Assembly (NCBI GenBank): GCA_036489445.1
Contig: DASXFV010000038.1
Location: 32,663-96,662, forward strand
Reading direction: 5' to 3'
Source of the DNA: DAIDKA01 sp036489445
Lineage (GTDB): Bacteria > Pseudomonadota > Gammaproteobacteria > Steroidobacterales > Steroidobacteraceae
Length of the DNA: 64,000 nucleotides
In this document: positions 44,128-51,474 of the stretch, in pieces
How positions within the stretch are numbered: the first letter of the stretch is position 1
Layout of the letters: every line of letters starts with the position of its first letter
Notes under the pieces: model-generated
The model's database searches: none
The model's input: only the letters and a program-made list of their open reading frames with translations
Told to the model about the DNA's origin: nothing
Made by a program: the position numbers and the translations under genes

Positions 44128-44156
44128 GGGCGGATGATCGTCAGGATCATCCGCCC
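44128..44156. terminator. Long hairpin between convergent genes
   Basis: Perfect 12-bp stem GGGCGGATGATC/GATCATCCGCCC with a 5-nt loop, located 8 bp after the stop of the secreted protein gene and 19 bp from the convergent DUF3237 stop. T-tracts are weak on both sides, so it is a likely but not textbook bidirectional terminator. Confidence 0.65.
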
Positions 44157-44174
44157 GATTCCTGCAAAGCCAAG

Positions 44175-44630
44175 TCAGTTGACTTCGTAAAACCAGAGCA
44201 TCACTGCGTCTGGATAGCGGGCGCCGCTGCACAGGAACATGCGGCGGTTGAGCCAGGCGTAGCGTCCGGCAGGTGCCGTCAGCTGCGGTGTCGCGCGAAA
44301 ATAGTATTCGGCCGCAGCTACCGGTTCGCCGGCGCTGAGTCGGCGCATGACTTCATCCGGTCCGTGACGCATGCCGCGGTTGTTGACCTGGATGATGACG
44401 CCATCATCGGTGCGCAGCAGGTACTGGGCCTCCACAATCATGACGCCATCGTGGCGCAGGTATTGCCAATCGGCCCCGCCGGGAACGAGGGTGCCGCGCA
44501 ATCGAGATCCTTCGAAGGTTCCGCCGCTCACCGGCACGACCCGGCGCGTTCCCTCGGGGACTTCGCCCACGAGGATGGGCGTCTCGAGAGTCGCGCGGAT
44601 TTCCAGCAGCAGCGTAAGGTCGGGCTTCAT
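44175..44630 (-). CDS. DUF3237 family protein
   Basis: A 151-residue DUF3237 protein (GTFEGSRLRGTLVPGGADWQ, DGVIIQVNNRGMRHGP, YYFRATPQLTAPAGRYAWLN). The family folds as a beta-barrel like UPF0311/YodA-type domains and has no assigned activity. It has no signal peptide. Start is ATG 44630 preceded by AGGG, or ATG 44639. It is transcribed away from the tRNA gene that follows. Confidence 0.87.
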   Translation of the reverse strand: MKPDLTLLLEIRATLETPILVGEVPEGTRRVVPVSGGTFEGSRLRGTLVPGGADWQYLRHDGVMIVEAQYLLRTDDGVIIQVNNRGMRHGPDEVMRRLSAGEPVAAAEYYFRATPQLTAPAGRYAWLNRRMFLCSGARYPDAVMLWFYEVN

Positions 44631-44655
44631 GCCCTGCATTATAGGTGACTCAGCA

Positions 44656-44685
44656 TTGCGGGCGCCGCCGCCGGAGCCGTAGAAT
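44656..44685 (+). promoter_or_regulatory. tRNA-Gly promoter
   Basis: TTGCGG (44656-44661), 18 bp, TAGAAT (44680-44685). The predicted start near 44692 lies 6 bp before the mature tRNA 5' end. Confidence 0.65.
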
Positions 44686-44697
44686 CACATCCCGCGC

Positions 44698-44771
44698 GCG
44701 GGTGTAGTTCAATGGTAGAACTGCAGCTTCCCAAGCTGCTAACGTGGGTTCGATTCCCATCACCCGCTCCA
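44698..44771 (+). tRNA. tRNA-Gly (anticodon CCC)
   Basis: A 74-nt cloverleaf. The acceptor stem GCGGGTG pairs with CACCCGC. The D-arm is GTAGTTCAATGGTAGAAC, and the anticodon loop TTCCCAA is on a GCAGC/GCTGC stem. The T-arm contains GTGGGTTCGATTCCCAT, and an encoded TCCA 3' end follows. Anticodon CCC reads GGG. Its 3' end is the target of the repeated attachment-like sequences at 46157 and 47034. Confidence 0.96.
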
Positions 44772-44772
44772 T
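44749..44772 (+). repeat. Attachment-like repeat copy 1 (tRNA-Gly 3' end)
   Basis: The 24-bp segment from the T-loop through CCA plus one T is repeated exactly at 46157-46180 and partly at 47034-47060. Duplication of a tRNA 3' end bounding foreign cargo is the normal result of tyrosine-integrase insertion at a tRNA gene. Confidence 0.85.
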
Positions 44773-45080
44773 ACCTTTCCACCACAGCAGCCCGCAGGCA
44801 ATCGTCAAGCGACTATTGCGGGATGCCGCTTGCAGCGTTCGTGTGCTCAAGCAGCCACCCGAAGCCCGAAGTCTTGTCCGTCTCACGAATGACTGCTGAG
44901 GAGCGGGATGTCAGGCAGCTTCCGGCCAGCGGTCATTCACCGAGCACGTTGTGCCACCCAGTCCACGATCACCGCAAGCGCGGCGGGAGCAATGGTTTCC
45001 TCGATCAGGCCATATTCGGTGGGAAGACCGGTTTTCGCCGTCAGAACAAGTGGTTCAGGCGATGTCCAATCTCCGCCTTT
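44773..45080. other. 308-bp stretch between tRNA-Gly and the SdpI-like gene
   Basis: No supported gene. A plus-strand frame runs through the tRNA but has no homology. A minus-strand frame continues about 43 codons past the SdpI-like stop with a protein-like composition, but has no start or recognised family. Probably remnant insert DNA. Confidence 0.5.
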
Positions 45081-45752
45081 TCAAATGTTGGCTTGTGATG
45101 ATCGCCCGGGCGCCATTGCAAGCGACCGCTCGTGCCGCAGCTTGATGCTATACCACATGCCTGCCGTCAGCGCGGCCAGCATCAGGCAAAGGAAAACCGG
45201 CTCCCAATATTCTAACGGCAACAGGACGCCGCCCAGGACAAAGGCGAGCCCTAAGCCCACAAATAGCTTGCCTGCGAAGCGAAACATCCGGCTCACCCGC
45301 CAGCGATCGAGTTGGGAGCTGTTGCACTGTGGCAGCGAGGGCGCCTTAGGCGCGAAGTTGCCCACTATCAAGAAAATGATGCCGATCATCACTAAACCGA
45401 CGCGGGCCCTGTCTAGGTTCGACAGCGAAACAAGGCCCAGGGACCTCGCCAGTACGAAGGCCTGCATCAGGGCCCAGAACACGCTCCAGGAAACGATCCA
45501 CTTTCCGCTCCAGCGCCGCCAGGACGGCAGGGTCTCCTTGGGCGCCGCCAGCCATTGGATGAACGGCGTCACCATTACTAACAGCAGAGAGGCCGGCGCG
45601 GCGAACAGTAACAGACCACTGACGGTATTCTGACTGCCGGGGCCGCCAGCCGGAAGTCGCCAGTCCGGCAGCAGGCTGAGACGCCAGACCGCGCCTGCGG
45701 TCATGACGAAAAGAAGCAGAACGAAAATCCGGAGTACCTTGCGGTCGATCAT
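45081..45752 (-). CDS. SdpI-like membrane protein
   Basis: A 223-residue protein with six hydrophobic segments. After a variable N-terminal half, the sequence IIFLIVGNFAPKAPSL ... WRVSRMFRFAGKLFVGLG resembles the SdpI/YhfL immunity family pattern (an N-terminal loop motif followed by WRxxHRxxG). In Bacillus, SdpI gives immunity to a toxin and titrates its repressor SdpR at the membrane. Here the partner SdpR-type gene overlaps by 4 bp upstream. No sdpABC-like toxin genes are present. Lies within cargo block 1. Confidence 0.68.
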   Translation of the reverse strand: MIDRKVLRIFVLLLFVMTAGAVWRLSLLPDWRLPAGGPGSQNTVSGLLLFAAPASLLLVMVTPFIQWLAAPKETLPSWRRWSGKWIVSWSVFWALMQAFVLARSLGLVSLSNLDRARVGLVMIGIIFLIVGNFAPKAPSLPQCNSSQLDRWRVSRMFRFAGKLFVGLGLAFVLGGVLLPLEYWEPVFLCLMLAALTAGMWYSIKLRHERSLAMAPGRSSQANI

Positions 45753-46054
45753 CTTGCTTTCCCCGTGGCTTTTTTCAGAGGCATGGGCGTGGGCAGGCCG
45801 ATGCCCACCGTCTCGGCAAAGGCGAGGAGGGCTTCTTCCAGCACCGAGACTTTCAGCATGTAGGTGATGACGGTGCCGCTCTTGCTGGCTTCGATAAGGT
45901 CGGCTTCGCGCAGGACCGCGAAATGGCCCGAAAGGGTGGGCTTGGCGAGAGCAAAATGCTCCGCAAGGTCGCCTGCGGTCATGGGCTTTTTCCGCAGCAA
46001 ATGCAGGATTTGCCGCCGCGTCGGATCAGAAAGTGCCTTGAAGACCAAATTCAT
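45749..46054 (-). CDS. ArsR/SdpR-family winged-helix repressor
   Basis: A 101-residue ArsR-fold regulator beginning MNLVFKALSDPTRRQILHLL with recognition helix AKPTLSGHFAVLREADLIEA. It lacks metal-binding cysteine motifs, as does the autorepressor SdpR. It likely represses its own two-gene operon. ATG 46054 is chosen because the frame from 46201 runs back through the attachment repeat. A TTGACA-N16-TAAATT promoter ends 7 nt before the ATG, so the mRNA appears almost leaderless. Confidence 0.85.
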   Translation of the reverse strand: MNLVFKALSDPTRRQILHLLRKKPMTAGDLAEHFALAKPTLSGHFAVLREADLIEASKSGTVITYMLKVSVLEEALLAFAETVGIGLPTPMPLKKATGKAR

Positions 46055-46061
46055 ATTTCGT

Positions 46062-46089
46062 AATTTAGCAAAATACAGAAGGATGTCAA
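46062..46089 (-). promoter_or_regulatory. Promoter of the SdpR/SdpI-like operon
   Basis: Minus strand: perfect TTGACA (46089-46084), 16 bp, TAAATT (46067-46062). Predicted transcription start 46055, one base before the ATG at 46054. No ribosome-binding site can exist, implying leaderless translation. Confidence 0.75.
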
Positions 46090-46156
46090 GCGCGATCTGG
46101 AAATGCGACGGAACTGCTGAACGCCTACCTTTGCGCGAGCGCCAAACCATGTCCGA

Positions 46157-46180
46157 TTCGATTCCCATCACCCGCTCCAT
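46157..46180 (+). repeat. Attachment-like repeat copy 2
   Basis: 24 bp identical to 44749-44772, the tRNA-Gly 3' end including CCA. No acceptor, D or anticodon arm precedes it, so it is not a second tRNA gene. It separates cargo block 1 (44773-46156) from block 2. Confidence 0.88.
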
Positions 46181-46213
46181 CTTCCCTGCATCACAGCTCA
46201 CCTTCTTGCGCGC

Positions 46214-46645
46214 TCATGCGATGAGCATCACGCGCGCCTTGAGTTTCTTTGCCGCGCTGGCCAGTTGGCCATCTGCTGTAAGGATCGGGATTTCCGCAAT
46301 CAAGGCGGCGGCCAAATGCAGTGCATCAAGTGTGCGGAGCGCGGTTGCAGCTTCTACTAGCTGCTGTGCCCTGATGAAGTGTTCAGCGCCAATCGCTATC
46401 CGTTGGAAGGAGCCTCCGAAGAAATGTTCGCTGATCGTGCCGAGGATTTGGGATGCCCCGCCTGCATCCAGCTCCTTCAGCTGACGTTTGCGCAAAACCA
46501 GAGAGCTAAATTCCACCAGGGTCAGGTTGCTGATGACCGGAACTTCAACATCTCGCAAAGCGGACTCTGCCGCGAGACTCAGCGGCTCCGGGCAATAGTA
46601 AGCACCCAGTACGCTGGTATCGATATAGGCGCTTTCAACGGCCAT
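46214..46645 (-). CDS. PIN-domain toxin (VapC-like)
   Basis: A 143-residue PIN nuclease. Acidic residues expected for metal binding are in AYIDTSVL (Asp9), LTLVEFSSL, TLDALHLAAA and ILTADGQLA. PIN toxins cleave tRNA or rRNA. Its start overlaps the antitoxin stop by 11 bp, a typical coupled toxin-antitoxin layout. ATG 46645 gives the conserved N-terminus. Lies in cargo block 2. Confidence 0.87.
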   Translation of the reverse strand: MAVESAYIDTSVLGAYYCPEPLSLAAESALRDVEVPVISNLTLVEFSSLVLRKRQLKELDAGGASQILGTISEHFFGGSFQRIAIGAEHFIRAQQLVEAATALRTLDALHLAAALIAEIPILTADGQLASAAKKLKARVMLIA

Positions 46646-46865
46646 CGCGTTCGCCGCGCAGGAGTTCCGCGGCAGGTGTTCCACTGTTGCCCAGGGTCTG
46701 CCTGAACTGTGCGAGTGAGGGTAGCGCCTTGGGCGCGCGCGGAATCGCCGTGATTTTCGCCACCGGTTTGCCCAGGCGGGTGATCACGATCTCCTCTCCG
46801 GCCTCGGCGCGATCGATGAGGTCCGGCAGTTCCTGGCGGGCCTGCTTGATGCCGATGTGTTTCAT
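46635..46865 (-). CDS. Phd/YefM-family antitoxin
   Basis: A 76-residue protein beginning MKHIGIKQARQELPDLIDRA and continuing IVITRLGKPVAKI, the Phd/YefM DNA-binding domain; the C-terminal tail would neutralise the PIN toxin. Pairing of a Phd-type antitoxin with a PIN toxin is common in VapBC-like loci. ATG 46865 is preferred to the in-frame start at 46910. Two GTGTACAC operators lie over its promoter. Confidence 0.88.
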   Translation of the reverse strand: MKHIGIKQARQELPDLIDRAEAGEEIVITRLGKPVAKITAIPRAPKALPSLAQFRQTLGNSGTPAAELLRGERDGR

Positions 46866-46899
46866 GGTGATCTCATCCATGTGCGCTACGAGTACATGT

Positions 46900-46939
46900 G
46901 TGTACACCAATAGTGTACACTAAGTCATGCGGTCATCAA
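46900..46939 (-). promoter_or_regulatory. Promoter and twin operators of the Phd/PIN operon
   Basis: Minus strand TTGATG (46939-46934), 16 bp, TACACT (46917-46912). Two identical palindromes GTGTACAC at 46913-46920 and 46900-46907, 13 bp centre to centre, cover the -10 box and start site. They match the subsite reported for phage P1 Phd, so autorepression by this antitoxin is likely. Confidence 0.78.
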
Positions 46940-47033
46940 GGACGTGGGGGCGGATTGACACATGGCGCACGCGCGGGCTGGCGGCGGTTCAGTAATTCAT
47001 TGAATTGAAATGAAAATCAAGACGAGATGGTTT

Positions 47034-47060
47034 GGGTTCGATTCCCATCACCGACACCAT
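47034..47060 (+). repeat. Attachment-like repeat copy 3 (diverged)
   Basis: Identical to the tRNA-Gly 3' end for 19 bp (47034-47052) and 24 of 27 bp overall; the final part reads GACACCAT instead of CGCTCCAT. It closes cargo block 2 (46181-47033). It could derive from a slightly different tRNA end carried by the inserting element. Confidence 0.7.
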
Positions 47061-47094
47061 ATTAAGAACCAGTTTCGTCATGCTTCGAGGGAGC

Positions 47095-47138
47095 ACATGT
47101 CAACTAACGTTGACATGTGATGCACATGCAATTAGCAT
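47095..47138 (+). promoter_or_regulatory. Promoter and operator of the FitA/VapC-type operon
   Basis: A perfect inverted repeat ACATGTCAAC-taac-GTTGACATGT (47095-47118) overlaps the -35 box TTGACA (47110-47115); TAGCAT follows after 17 bp (47133-47138). The predicted start 47145 is one base before the antitoxin ATG, so the mRNA is essentially leaderless. The palindrome is a likely autorepression site. Confidence 0.78.
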
Positions 47139-47145
47139 TTCCCAC

Positions 47146-47376
47146 ATGTCCAAGATGATCCAACTGCGTAACGTCCCGGAAGGGCTGCATCGCCAACTGA
47201 AGGCACGGGCAGCGCTGGCCGGCCTAGCGCTTTCCGACTACCTGATCCGGGAGGCTCGTAAACTCGCCGAGCACCCCACGCCGGAAGAGATGCGTGAGCG
47301 ACTGAAAAATCGCGCCACCTACAGGGGCAAGATTGCGGCGTCGGAGCTGGTGCGGGCAGAGCGCGACAGCCGTTGA
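47146..47376 (+). CDS. FitA-like ribbon-helix-helix antitoxin
   Basis: A 76-residue Arc/FitA-type antitoxin: MIQLRNVPEGLHRQLKARAA is the ribbon and first helix, and the C-terminal part carries charged EEMRERLKN. It would bind the operator upstream and neutralise the overlapping PIN toxin. Start is ATG 47146 or ATG 47155; the frame from 47032 runs through the attachment repeat. Its stop overlaps the toxin's TTG start. Confidence 0.88.
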   Translation: MSKMIQLRNVPEGLHRQLKARAALAGLALSDYLIREARKLAEHPTPEEMRERLKNRATYRGKIAASELVRAERDSR

Positions 47377-47768
47377 TCGTCCTAGATGCTTCGGCGGCTA
47401 TTGAACTCATGCTCCGGACGGAACTCGGCGAGAAGGTCGAGCTTCGTGCGCTTGCCCCTGAAGAGCGGCTATATGCACCCCACCTACTGGACCTGGAAGT
47501 GGCTCAGGTCTTACGCCGGCTGACTCAACTGAAGGAAATCACAGCAGCCCGGGCGCAGGAGGCACTTGATGACTACGCTGGTTTGTTCGTAGAGCGGGTC
47601 GCGCATCGCGAGCTGTTGCGCAGAGTTTGGCGATTGCGTGATTCAATGACTGCTTATGACGGAGCGTACGTCGCATTGGCTGAGGCATTGGATGCACCAT
47701 TGCTGACGTGCGATGGGAAGCTCGCCCGGGCTCACGGGCACCGTGCGGCAATCGAACTTCTACAGTAA
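47373..47768 (+). CDS. PIN-domain toxin (VapC/FitB-like)
   Basis: A 131-residue PIN nuclease with acidic positions in IVLDASAAIE (Asp5), LLDLEVAQVL, MTAYDGAYVALAE and LLTCDGKLA. Start is TTG in a TTGA overlap with the antitoxin stop, coupling toxin to antitoxin translation. It is a second PIN toxin within 1.6 kb of the first, but on the other strand and with a different antitoxin class. Confidence 0.88.
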   Translation: MIVLDASAAIELMLRTELGEKVELRALAPEERLYAPHLLDLEVAQVLRRLTQLKEITAARAQEALDDYAGLFVERVAHRELLRRVWRLRDSMTAYDGAYVALAEALDAPLLTCDGKLARAHGHRAAIELLQ

Positions 47769-48177
47769 TCTTCATTCCAAGGCATTCCTGCTCGCAGCCG
47801 AAGCACCTTTGACGGGTTTTGAGATAGGTTCTAGTAAACATGCTTCACATCTAATCGTTATCTCCAGAGCCTGAGTTGAAGCTTCGTCCCGGTCTCGGAC
47901 GCAAATGGCAATTGCTAATCAAAGCGCACGGAGCGTTGCAATGAAGAGAGCCGCGATTGGATTACCTATAGTCTCGTGGCTGCTAAGGGCGGATGGATCT
48001 GCAATACCGTTGATCGGGCGGCCGGAGTCGGGCGCGAATGCAGAGAATAAGCTCCTGCCATTTGGCGTAGAAGTCCTCATCGCGTTTCCACGCTTGGCTG
48101 ATACGGAGGCTGTGGCGGTAGCACTTCGTGTCGACGATGTATTTTTGATAGAGCGGCTTCCGGGGAAGCAATAGCTT
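47769..48177. other. About 410-bp stretch without a supported gene
   Basis: Several short frames occur on both strands. The most protein-like is 47983-48171 on the minus strand (62 codons, with KRDEDFYAKWQELI), but no family is recognised and nothing confirms it. Probably degraded accessory DNA between the toxin gene and the monooxygenase remnant. Confidence 0.4.
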
Positions 48178-48436
48178 CGAAAAATCCGCGCTCGGTTTTC
48201 CGGATTGTACGCGTTCCGTTGCCTAGTCCCGGCATCCAAGGCACCAGACATGGCCCTTCGACCGGTGCCAACGGTATGGATCGGACCGGGCCGCCACCTC
48301 GTGCACTACCCGGTTCTCTGCCACCGATACCAGGCGGTGGGCTTTGTACGATGGGGCCCCGCTGGAAAATGGACCGAGGGCCGAATTGGTTTTCTCGGTG
48401 ACGCCGCGCACGACATGCTCCCGTTCTTTGCGCCCC
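48178..48436 (+). pseudogene. FAD-dependent monooxygenase (salicylate hydroxylase-like) remnant
   Basis: The frame encodes ARFSGLYAFRCLVPASKAPD, then VPTVWIGPGRHLVHYPV, then WTEGRIGFLGDAAHDMLPFF. In intact enzymes these blocks are separated by about 65 residues that are missing here, and both the N-terminal FAD-binding part and the C-terminus are gone. It has no start codon of its own. The remnant runs into the 3' end of the convergent DUF1206 gene. Clear decay by internal and terminal deletions. Confidence 0.75.
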
Positions 48437-49279
48437 TCAGCTGTTCCCCAGATTCCTGTACGGTTCCTTGGCGATCTGATACAGCCCATAACACAGCAGC
48501 CCGCTCGCCACGGCACCGAGCAGCCATTCCCCATAGAGTTGCTGTTTCACTCCGGCGAGCGCGCCGGCGATGCCACCTGAAAAGCGGGGGTCGTGGCGCC
48601 AGGCAGCATTGACTAGATAGCCGCCGACGAGCAGGAACAGTGTGCCGCGCGCGAAAAGTCCATAGATGCCGAGCGCGCTAATGGCGAGTCGAAAACGTGC
48701 GCGGCTGAGCTCGACCCGCTTGTTCCTATCCCCGGTCATCGCACGATAGAACTGCCAGAGTCCAAAGATGACGATGCCGGTACCTACGAGCGCCGCCAGA
48801 TAACGTCCTACGGGCAGCTCGAACACCCACGCCGTCCATTTCACCTGGCTTGCCCTCTCATTGTTCGCTTGGCTGAGGCCAAGAATGCTCCACATCGCCT
48901 CACCCACGAAGACACAGTGAAACACCCCATTCAAGAGATGTCCCAGCCGCACTAATTGGCGGCGGGGATTGCGACGCTCTGCGCGATGCTCCGGATCCGC
49001 AATTGCCACGATCAGCTGCCACAACACGAATGCGGCCAGACCCCCCGCGAGAACCGCGAGCAGCGCATCGCCGGGGAGCGCCCCACCGAGCTTCGCCAGC
49101 GCGCCCTTCGCCCCATTGGGCTGCTGGCGCCCCACGGCCGCGACCATCGCAAAAAAACCGATCAGAAGATACAGCACGCCCTCGGCGATGTACCCGGCAT
49201 GGCCGGTCCAGCGTTCCCATCGCCTGAGGGCGCGGTTGTCGCTGCGTGAGCGGGGAAGAGGTGCGGTGGGTTGCGTCAT
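48437..49279 (-). CDS. DUF1206 membrane protein
   Basis: A 280-residue protein with six hydrophobic segments arranged as three repeated helical pairs (RWERWTGHAGYIAEGVLYLL; RLGHLLNGVFHCVFVGEAM; ALGIYGLFARGTLFLLVGGY). This is the DUF1206 pattern in which each repeat carries an aromatic Gly-R/Y-x-A/G-x-G motif. Function unknown. ATG 49279 is used; the frame to 49360 is not conserved. Confidence 0.86.
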   Translation of the reverse strand: MTQPTAPLPRSRSDNRALRRWERWTGHAGYIAEGVLYLLIGFFAMVAAVGRQQPNGAKGALAKLGGALPGDALLAVLAGGLAAFVLWQLIVAIADPEHRAERRNPRRQLVRLGHLLNGVFHCVFVGEAMWSILGLSQANNERASQVKWTAWVFELPVGRYLAALVGTGIVIFGLWQFYRAMTGDRNKRVELSRARFRLAISALGIYGLFARGTLFLLVGGYLVNAAWRHDPRFSGGIAGALAGVKQQLYGEWLLGAVASGLLCYGLYQIAKEPYRNLGNS

Positions 49280-49400
49280 GAGGTCAGAGGATGCTGACAC
49301 CGACCGGCATCGACGGGCAAGCGGCTTTAGGATGGACTGGCCAGGCCTTTTTCGCTTCACGTTCTTTAGGCCTCATCCGTATCCGCCACTGGCCCACATC

Positions 49401-49817
49401 ATGAGCGAGCACACTGCGGGCTTTGATGGGACCGAGGGCTATATTCTCAAAAAGGGCCCGAGGGATATTTGTGCGGTCAAATGTGTGACGTCATTGAGTT
49501 CCGCAATTGCCGGAGCGACGGGCATTTCCAAGGGGTCAGCTCATACTATTGGGCGACTGTTGCTTCCGGATGTCGAGGGACTGTCAGTATTGGACTTGAT
49601 GAATCCACGCTTCAATCCGCCTGCAGTTATCGACGGTGCTATTTGCTACTCGATCACCGCTCAGCTTCCCAAGGGTGGGGAGCGGGAATTGTGGATTGAG
49701 CAGGACACTTTCTTATTACGTAAGTCAATAGAATTGAGGGAAACGGTGCGCTCGGAAGAAGTTCGTGAGAACCTTCATGTAAATGAAGCCCTTGAAGGTC
49801 GGCTATTTGCTGCGTGA
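49401..49817 (+). CDS. Hypothetical protein, possibly a truncated LolA-like/DUF2092-type protein
   Basis: 138 residues with alternating strands (GAICYSITAQLPKGGERELW, TFLLRKSIELRETV) that resemble the C-terminal half of exported lipoprotein-sorting or DUF2092 proteins. There is no signal peptide after ATG 49401, and the upstream frame is non-coding, so an N-terminal deletion is likely. No ribosome-binding site is evident. Could be a remnant rather than a working gene. Confidence 0.45.
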   Translation: MSEHTAGFDGTEGYILKKGPRDICAVKCVTSLSSAIAGATGISKGSAHTIGRLLLPDVEGLSVLDLMNPRFNPPAVIDGAICYSITAQLPKGGERELWIEQDTFLLRKSIELRETVRSEEVRENLHVNEALEGRLFAA

Positions 49818-49906
49818 GTTGGAGTAACAGCGGGCGATCAATTCGCCACAGGCCCGGACCCTGAGGCCGCAATGTCAGCTCGAGCTACTATAAGGACAAC
49901 CAATCG

Positions 49907-50422
49907 ATGAAGACTCCTCTCCTCCGGCTGGTCGCGGCCGGCGTATTGCTCAGCGCTGCGGGCCTTCTGCCGCATGCGGACGAATCGCATCCGACCGCCG
50001 CGGCAACCCGTGTCCTGTCGTTCACTCACCTGTGGGCCGACGCCAAGGGCGTTTCGCACTTCCGCGACGAGAAGCTGAGCTTCGAGGCGGCGACGCCAGA
50101 GAATCCCACTGCCGGCACGACCTCGCGCACCAACCCGGATCCTGAGGCCCTGGTCGCCCTGCCGCTGCGCGGCGCAACGGGGGCCACCTTCCTATACCTC
50201 AAGCGCGCCGCGGTCGAGGACTGGCACAGGGCCCCGCGGCGCATGTACCTGATCGCGGTGCAGGGCATGTCCGAGGTGACTGCCAGCGACGGGGAGGTGC
50301 GGCGCTTCGGACTCGGCAGCATCATTCTGATGGACGACTTGACCGGCAAGGGACACATCACGCGTGCCGTGGGAAACGTGGATCACATCGCGCTGACGAT
50401 ACCGGTGCCGGCCGCAAAGTAG
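49907..50422 (+). CDS. Exported cupin-like protein
   Basis: A 171-residue protein with a signal peptide (MKTPLLRLVAAGVLLSAAG). The beta-rich body contains RRMYLIAVQGMSEVTASDGE and FGLGSIILMDDLTGKGHITR, the pattern of a small cupin lacking the usual HxH metal ligands. AAGGA lies upstream of the ATG. Related secreted cupins are common in the group; ligand unknown. It stands alone, 168 bp from a convergent SDR gene. Confidence 0.7.
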   Translation: MKTPLLRLVAAGVLLSAAGLLPHADESHPTAAATRVLSFTHLWADAKGVSHFRDEKLSFEAATPENPTAGTTSRTNPDPEALVALPLRGATGATFLYLKRAAVEDWHRAPRRMYLIAVQGMSEVTASDGEVRRFGLGSIILMDDLTGKGHITRAVGNVDHIALTIPVPAAK

Positions 50423-50589
50423 CGGCATACGCCGAACGCGGTGCGCACGCGGACAGCGCGGAAAGCACGCCGTCTGAGACCATGACTTTGGTCCAAAATC
50501 CGTTCCTGCGAAGCGTCGCTAGGACACCGACAAGACCTGCGATGATCGCGGCGCAGCGTTAGCCCCGTCGATGATACGGATGTTCGCAT

Positions 50590-51294
50590 TCACCACGGAA
50601 CCTTCCGGCCCAGGTAATCCAGATACTGAAGACCCGCTTTTCCGGCCTGTGCGTCCATGGTATTGGCGAGATTCGGTATGCTTTCCTCGATGCTCAGACG
50701 CGCTTGGGGACCGCCCATATCCGTTCGCACCCAACCGGGAGCCATGAGTAGTAGAGTTCTCGGATCATCTGCGTGGCGGGCGGCGAAGCTGCGCATGAAC
50801 ATGTTAAGCGCCGCCTTGCTTCCACGATAGACCTCAAAGTGGCCGTTCTCATTGTTGGAGATGCTGCCCTGTCCGGAAGACATGATTCCGATCGTGCCGC
50901 TCGGGAGTACGAGATCCTGCAAGGTCTCGACAACGCGCATCGGACTAAGGGCGTTGGTGATCATCACACGGGTAAATTCGTCGGTCGCAACGTCGGCAAT
51001 CGTTTCACCGTCGTCGTTCTTGACCCCTGTATTGACGAATAGCAGGTCGAACTTTCTCGATACCAGCCGGGCCCGCAGTGCGATAACCTGATCAGGATAA
51101 TTGATGTCGACGCTCTCGATTTCGAGTCGTCCGTCGGACGCTCTCATAAGATTGGGTAGCCTCGACGTGGTCCCGTCCCGCTCGGTAGCCACAACGTGCC
51201 AACCGCGCTTCAGGTATTCCTCCGCCAAAGCGAAGCCGAGGCCCCGGGACGCTCCAATGAGGAGAATCTTTTTACCAGAGGATTGAGGTGGCAT
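50590..51294 (-). CDS. Short-chain dehydrogenase/reductase
   Basis: A 234-residue SDR. The NAD(P)-binding motif is LLIGASRGLGFALAEEY, NTG lies in LLFVNTGVKN, and the catalytic Tyr-Lys are in YRGSKAALNMF, with Ser in GIMSSGQGS. Substrate cannot be predicted. ATG 51294 starts just before the core; a longer frame to 51369 would add an ARARAR tract encoded by a hexamer repeat. Transcribed alone. Confidence 0.85.
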   Translation of the reverse strand: MPPQSSGKKILLIGASRGLGFALAEEYLKRGWHVVATERDGTTSRLPNLMRASDGRLEIESVDINYPDQVIALRARLVSRKFDLLFVNTGVKNDDGETIADVATDEFTRVMITNALSPMRVVETLQDLVLPSGTIGIMSSGQGSISNNENGHFEVYRGSKAALNMFMRSFAARHADDPRTLLLMAPGWVRTDMGGPQARLSIEESIPNLANTMDAQAGKAGLQYLDYLGRKVPW

Positions 51295-51311
51295 TGGGAA
51301 TTTCTCTTTCA

Positions 51312-51333
51312 GGGCTCGGGCTCGGGCTCGGGC
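51312..51333. repeat. GGGCTC hexamer tandem repeat
   Basis: Three and a half copies of GGGCTC, 18 bp upstream of the SDR start. In the extended frame they would read as Ala-Arg repeats. Confidence 0.7.
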
Positions 51334-51474
51334 CGCAGCGTTTAGCCAAGGATATCTCTCGAGAGTCATTGCGGATAGCCCATCGGGCGCCGCGCGCAGC
51401 GGATCGTCCAGGCATCGGCGTATCCATAATCGGATGGTGTATGCTGAATGGCGGGGGGAATAACAAATCTAATG

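Noticed and set aside
44942..45075. 43-codon minus-strand gene after the SdpI-like stop
   Set aside because: It is in frame with the SdpI-like gene but separated by a stop, has no start codon and no recognised family.
46157..46180. Second tRNA-Gly gene
   Set aside because: Only the T-loop to CCA part is present; no acceptor 5' strand, D-arm or anticodon arm precedes it.
51312..51333. Phase-variable repeat controlling the SDR gene
   Set aside because: The unit is 6 bp, so copy changes keep the frame, and only 3.5 copies exist.
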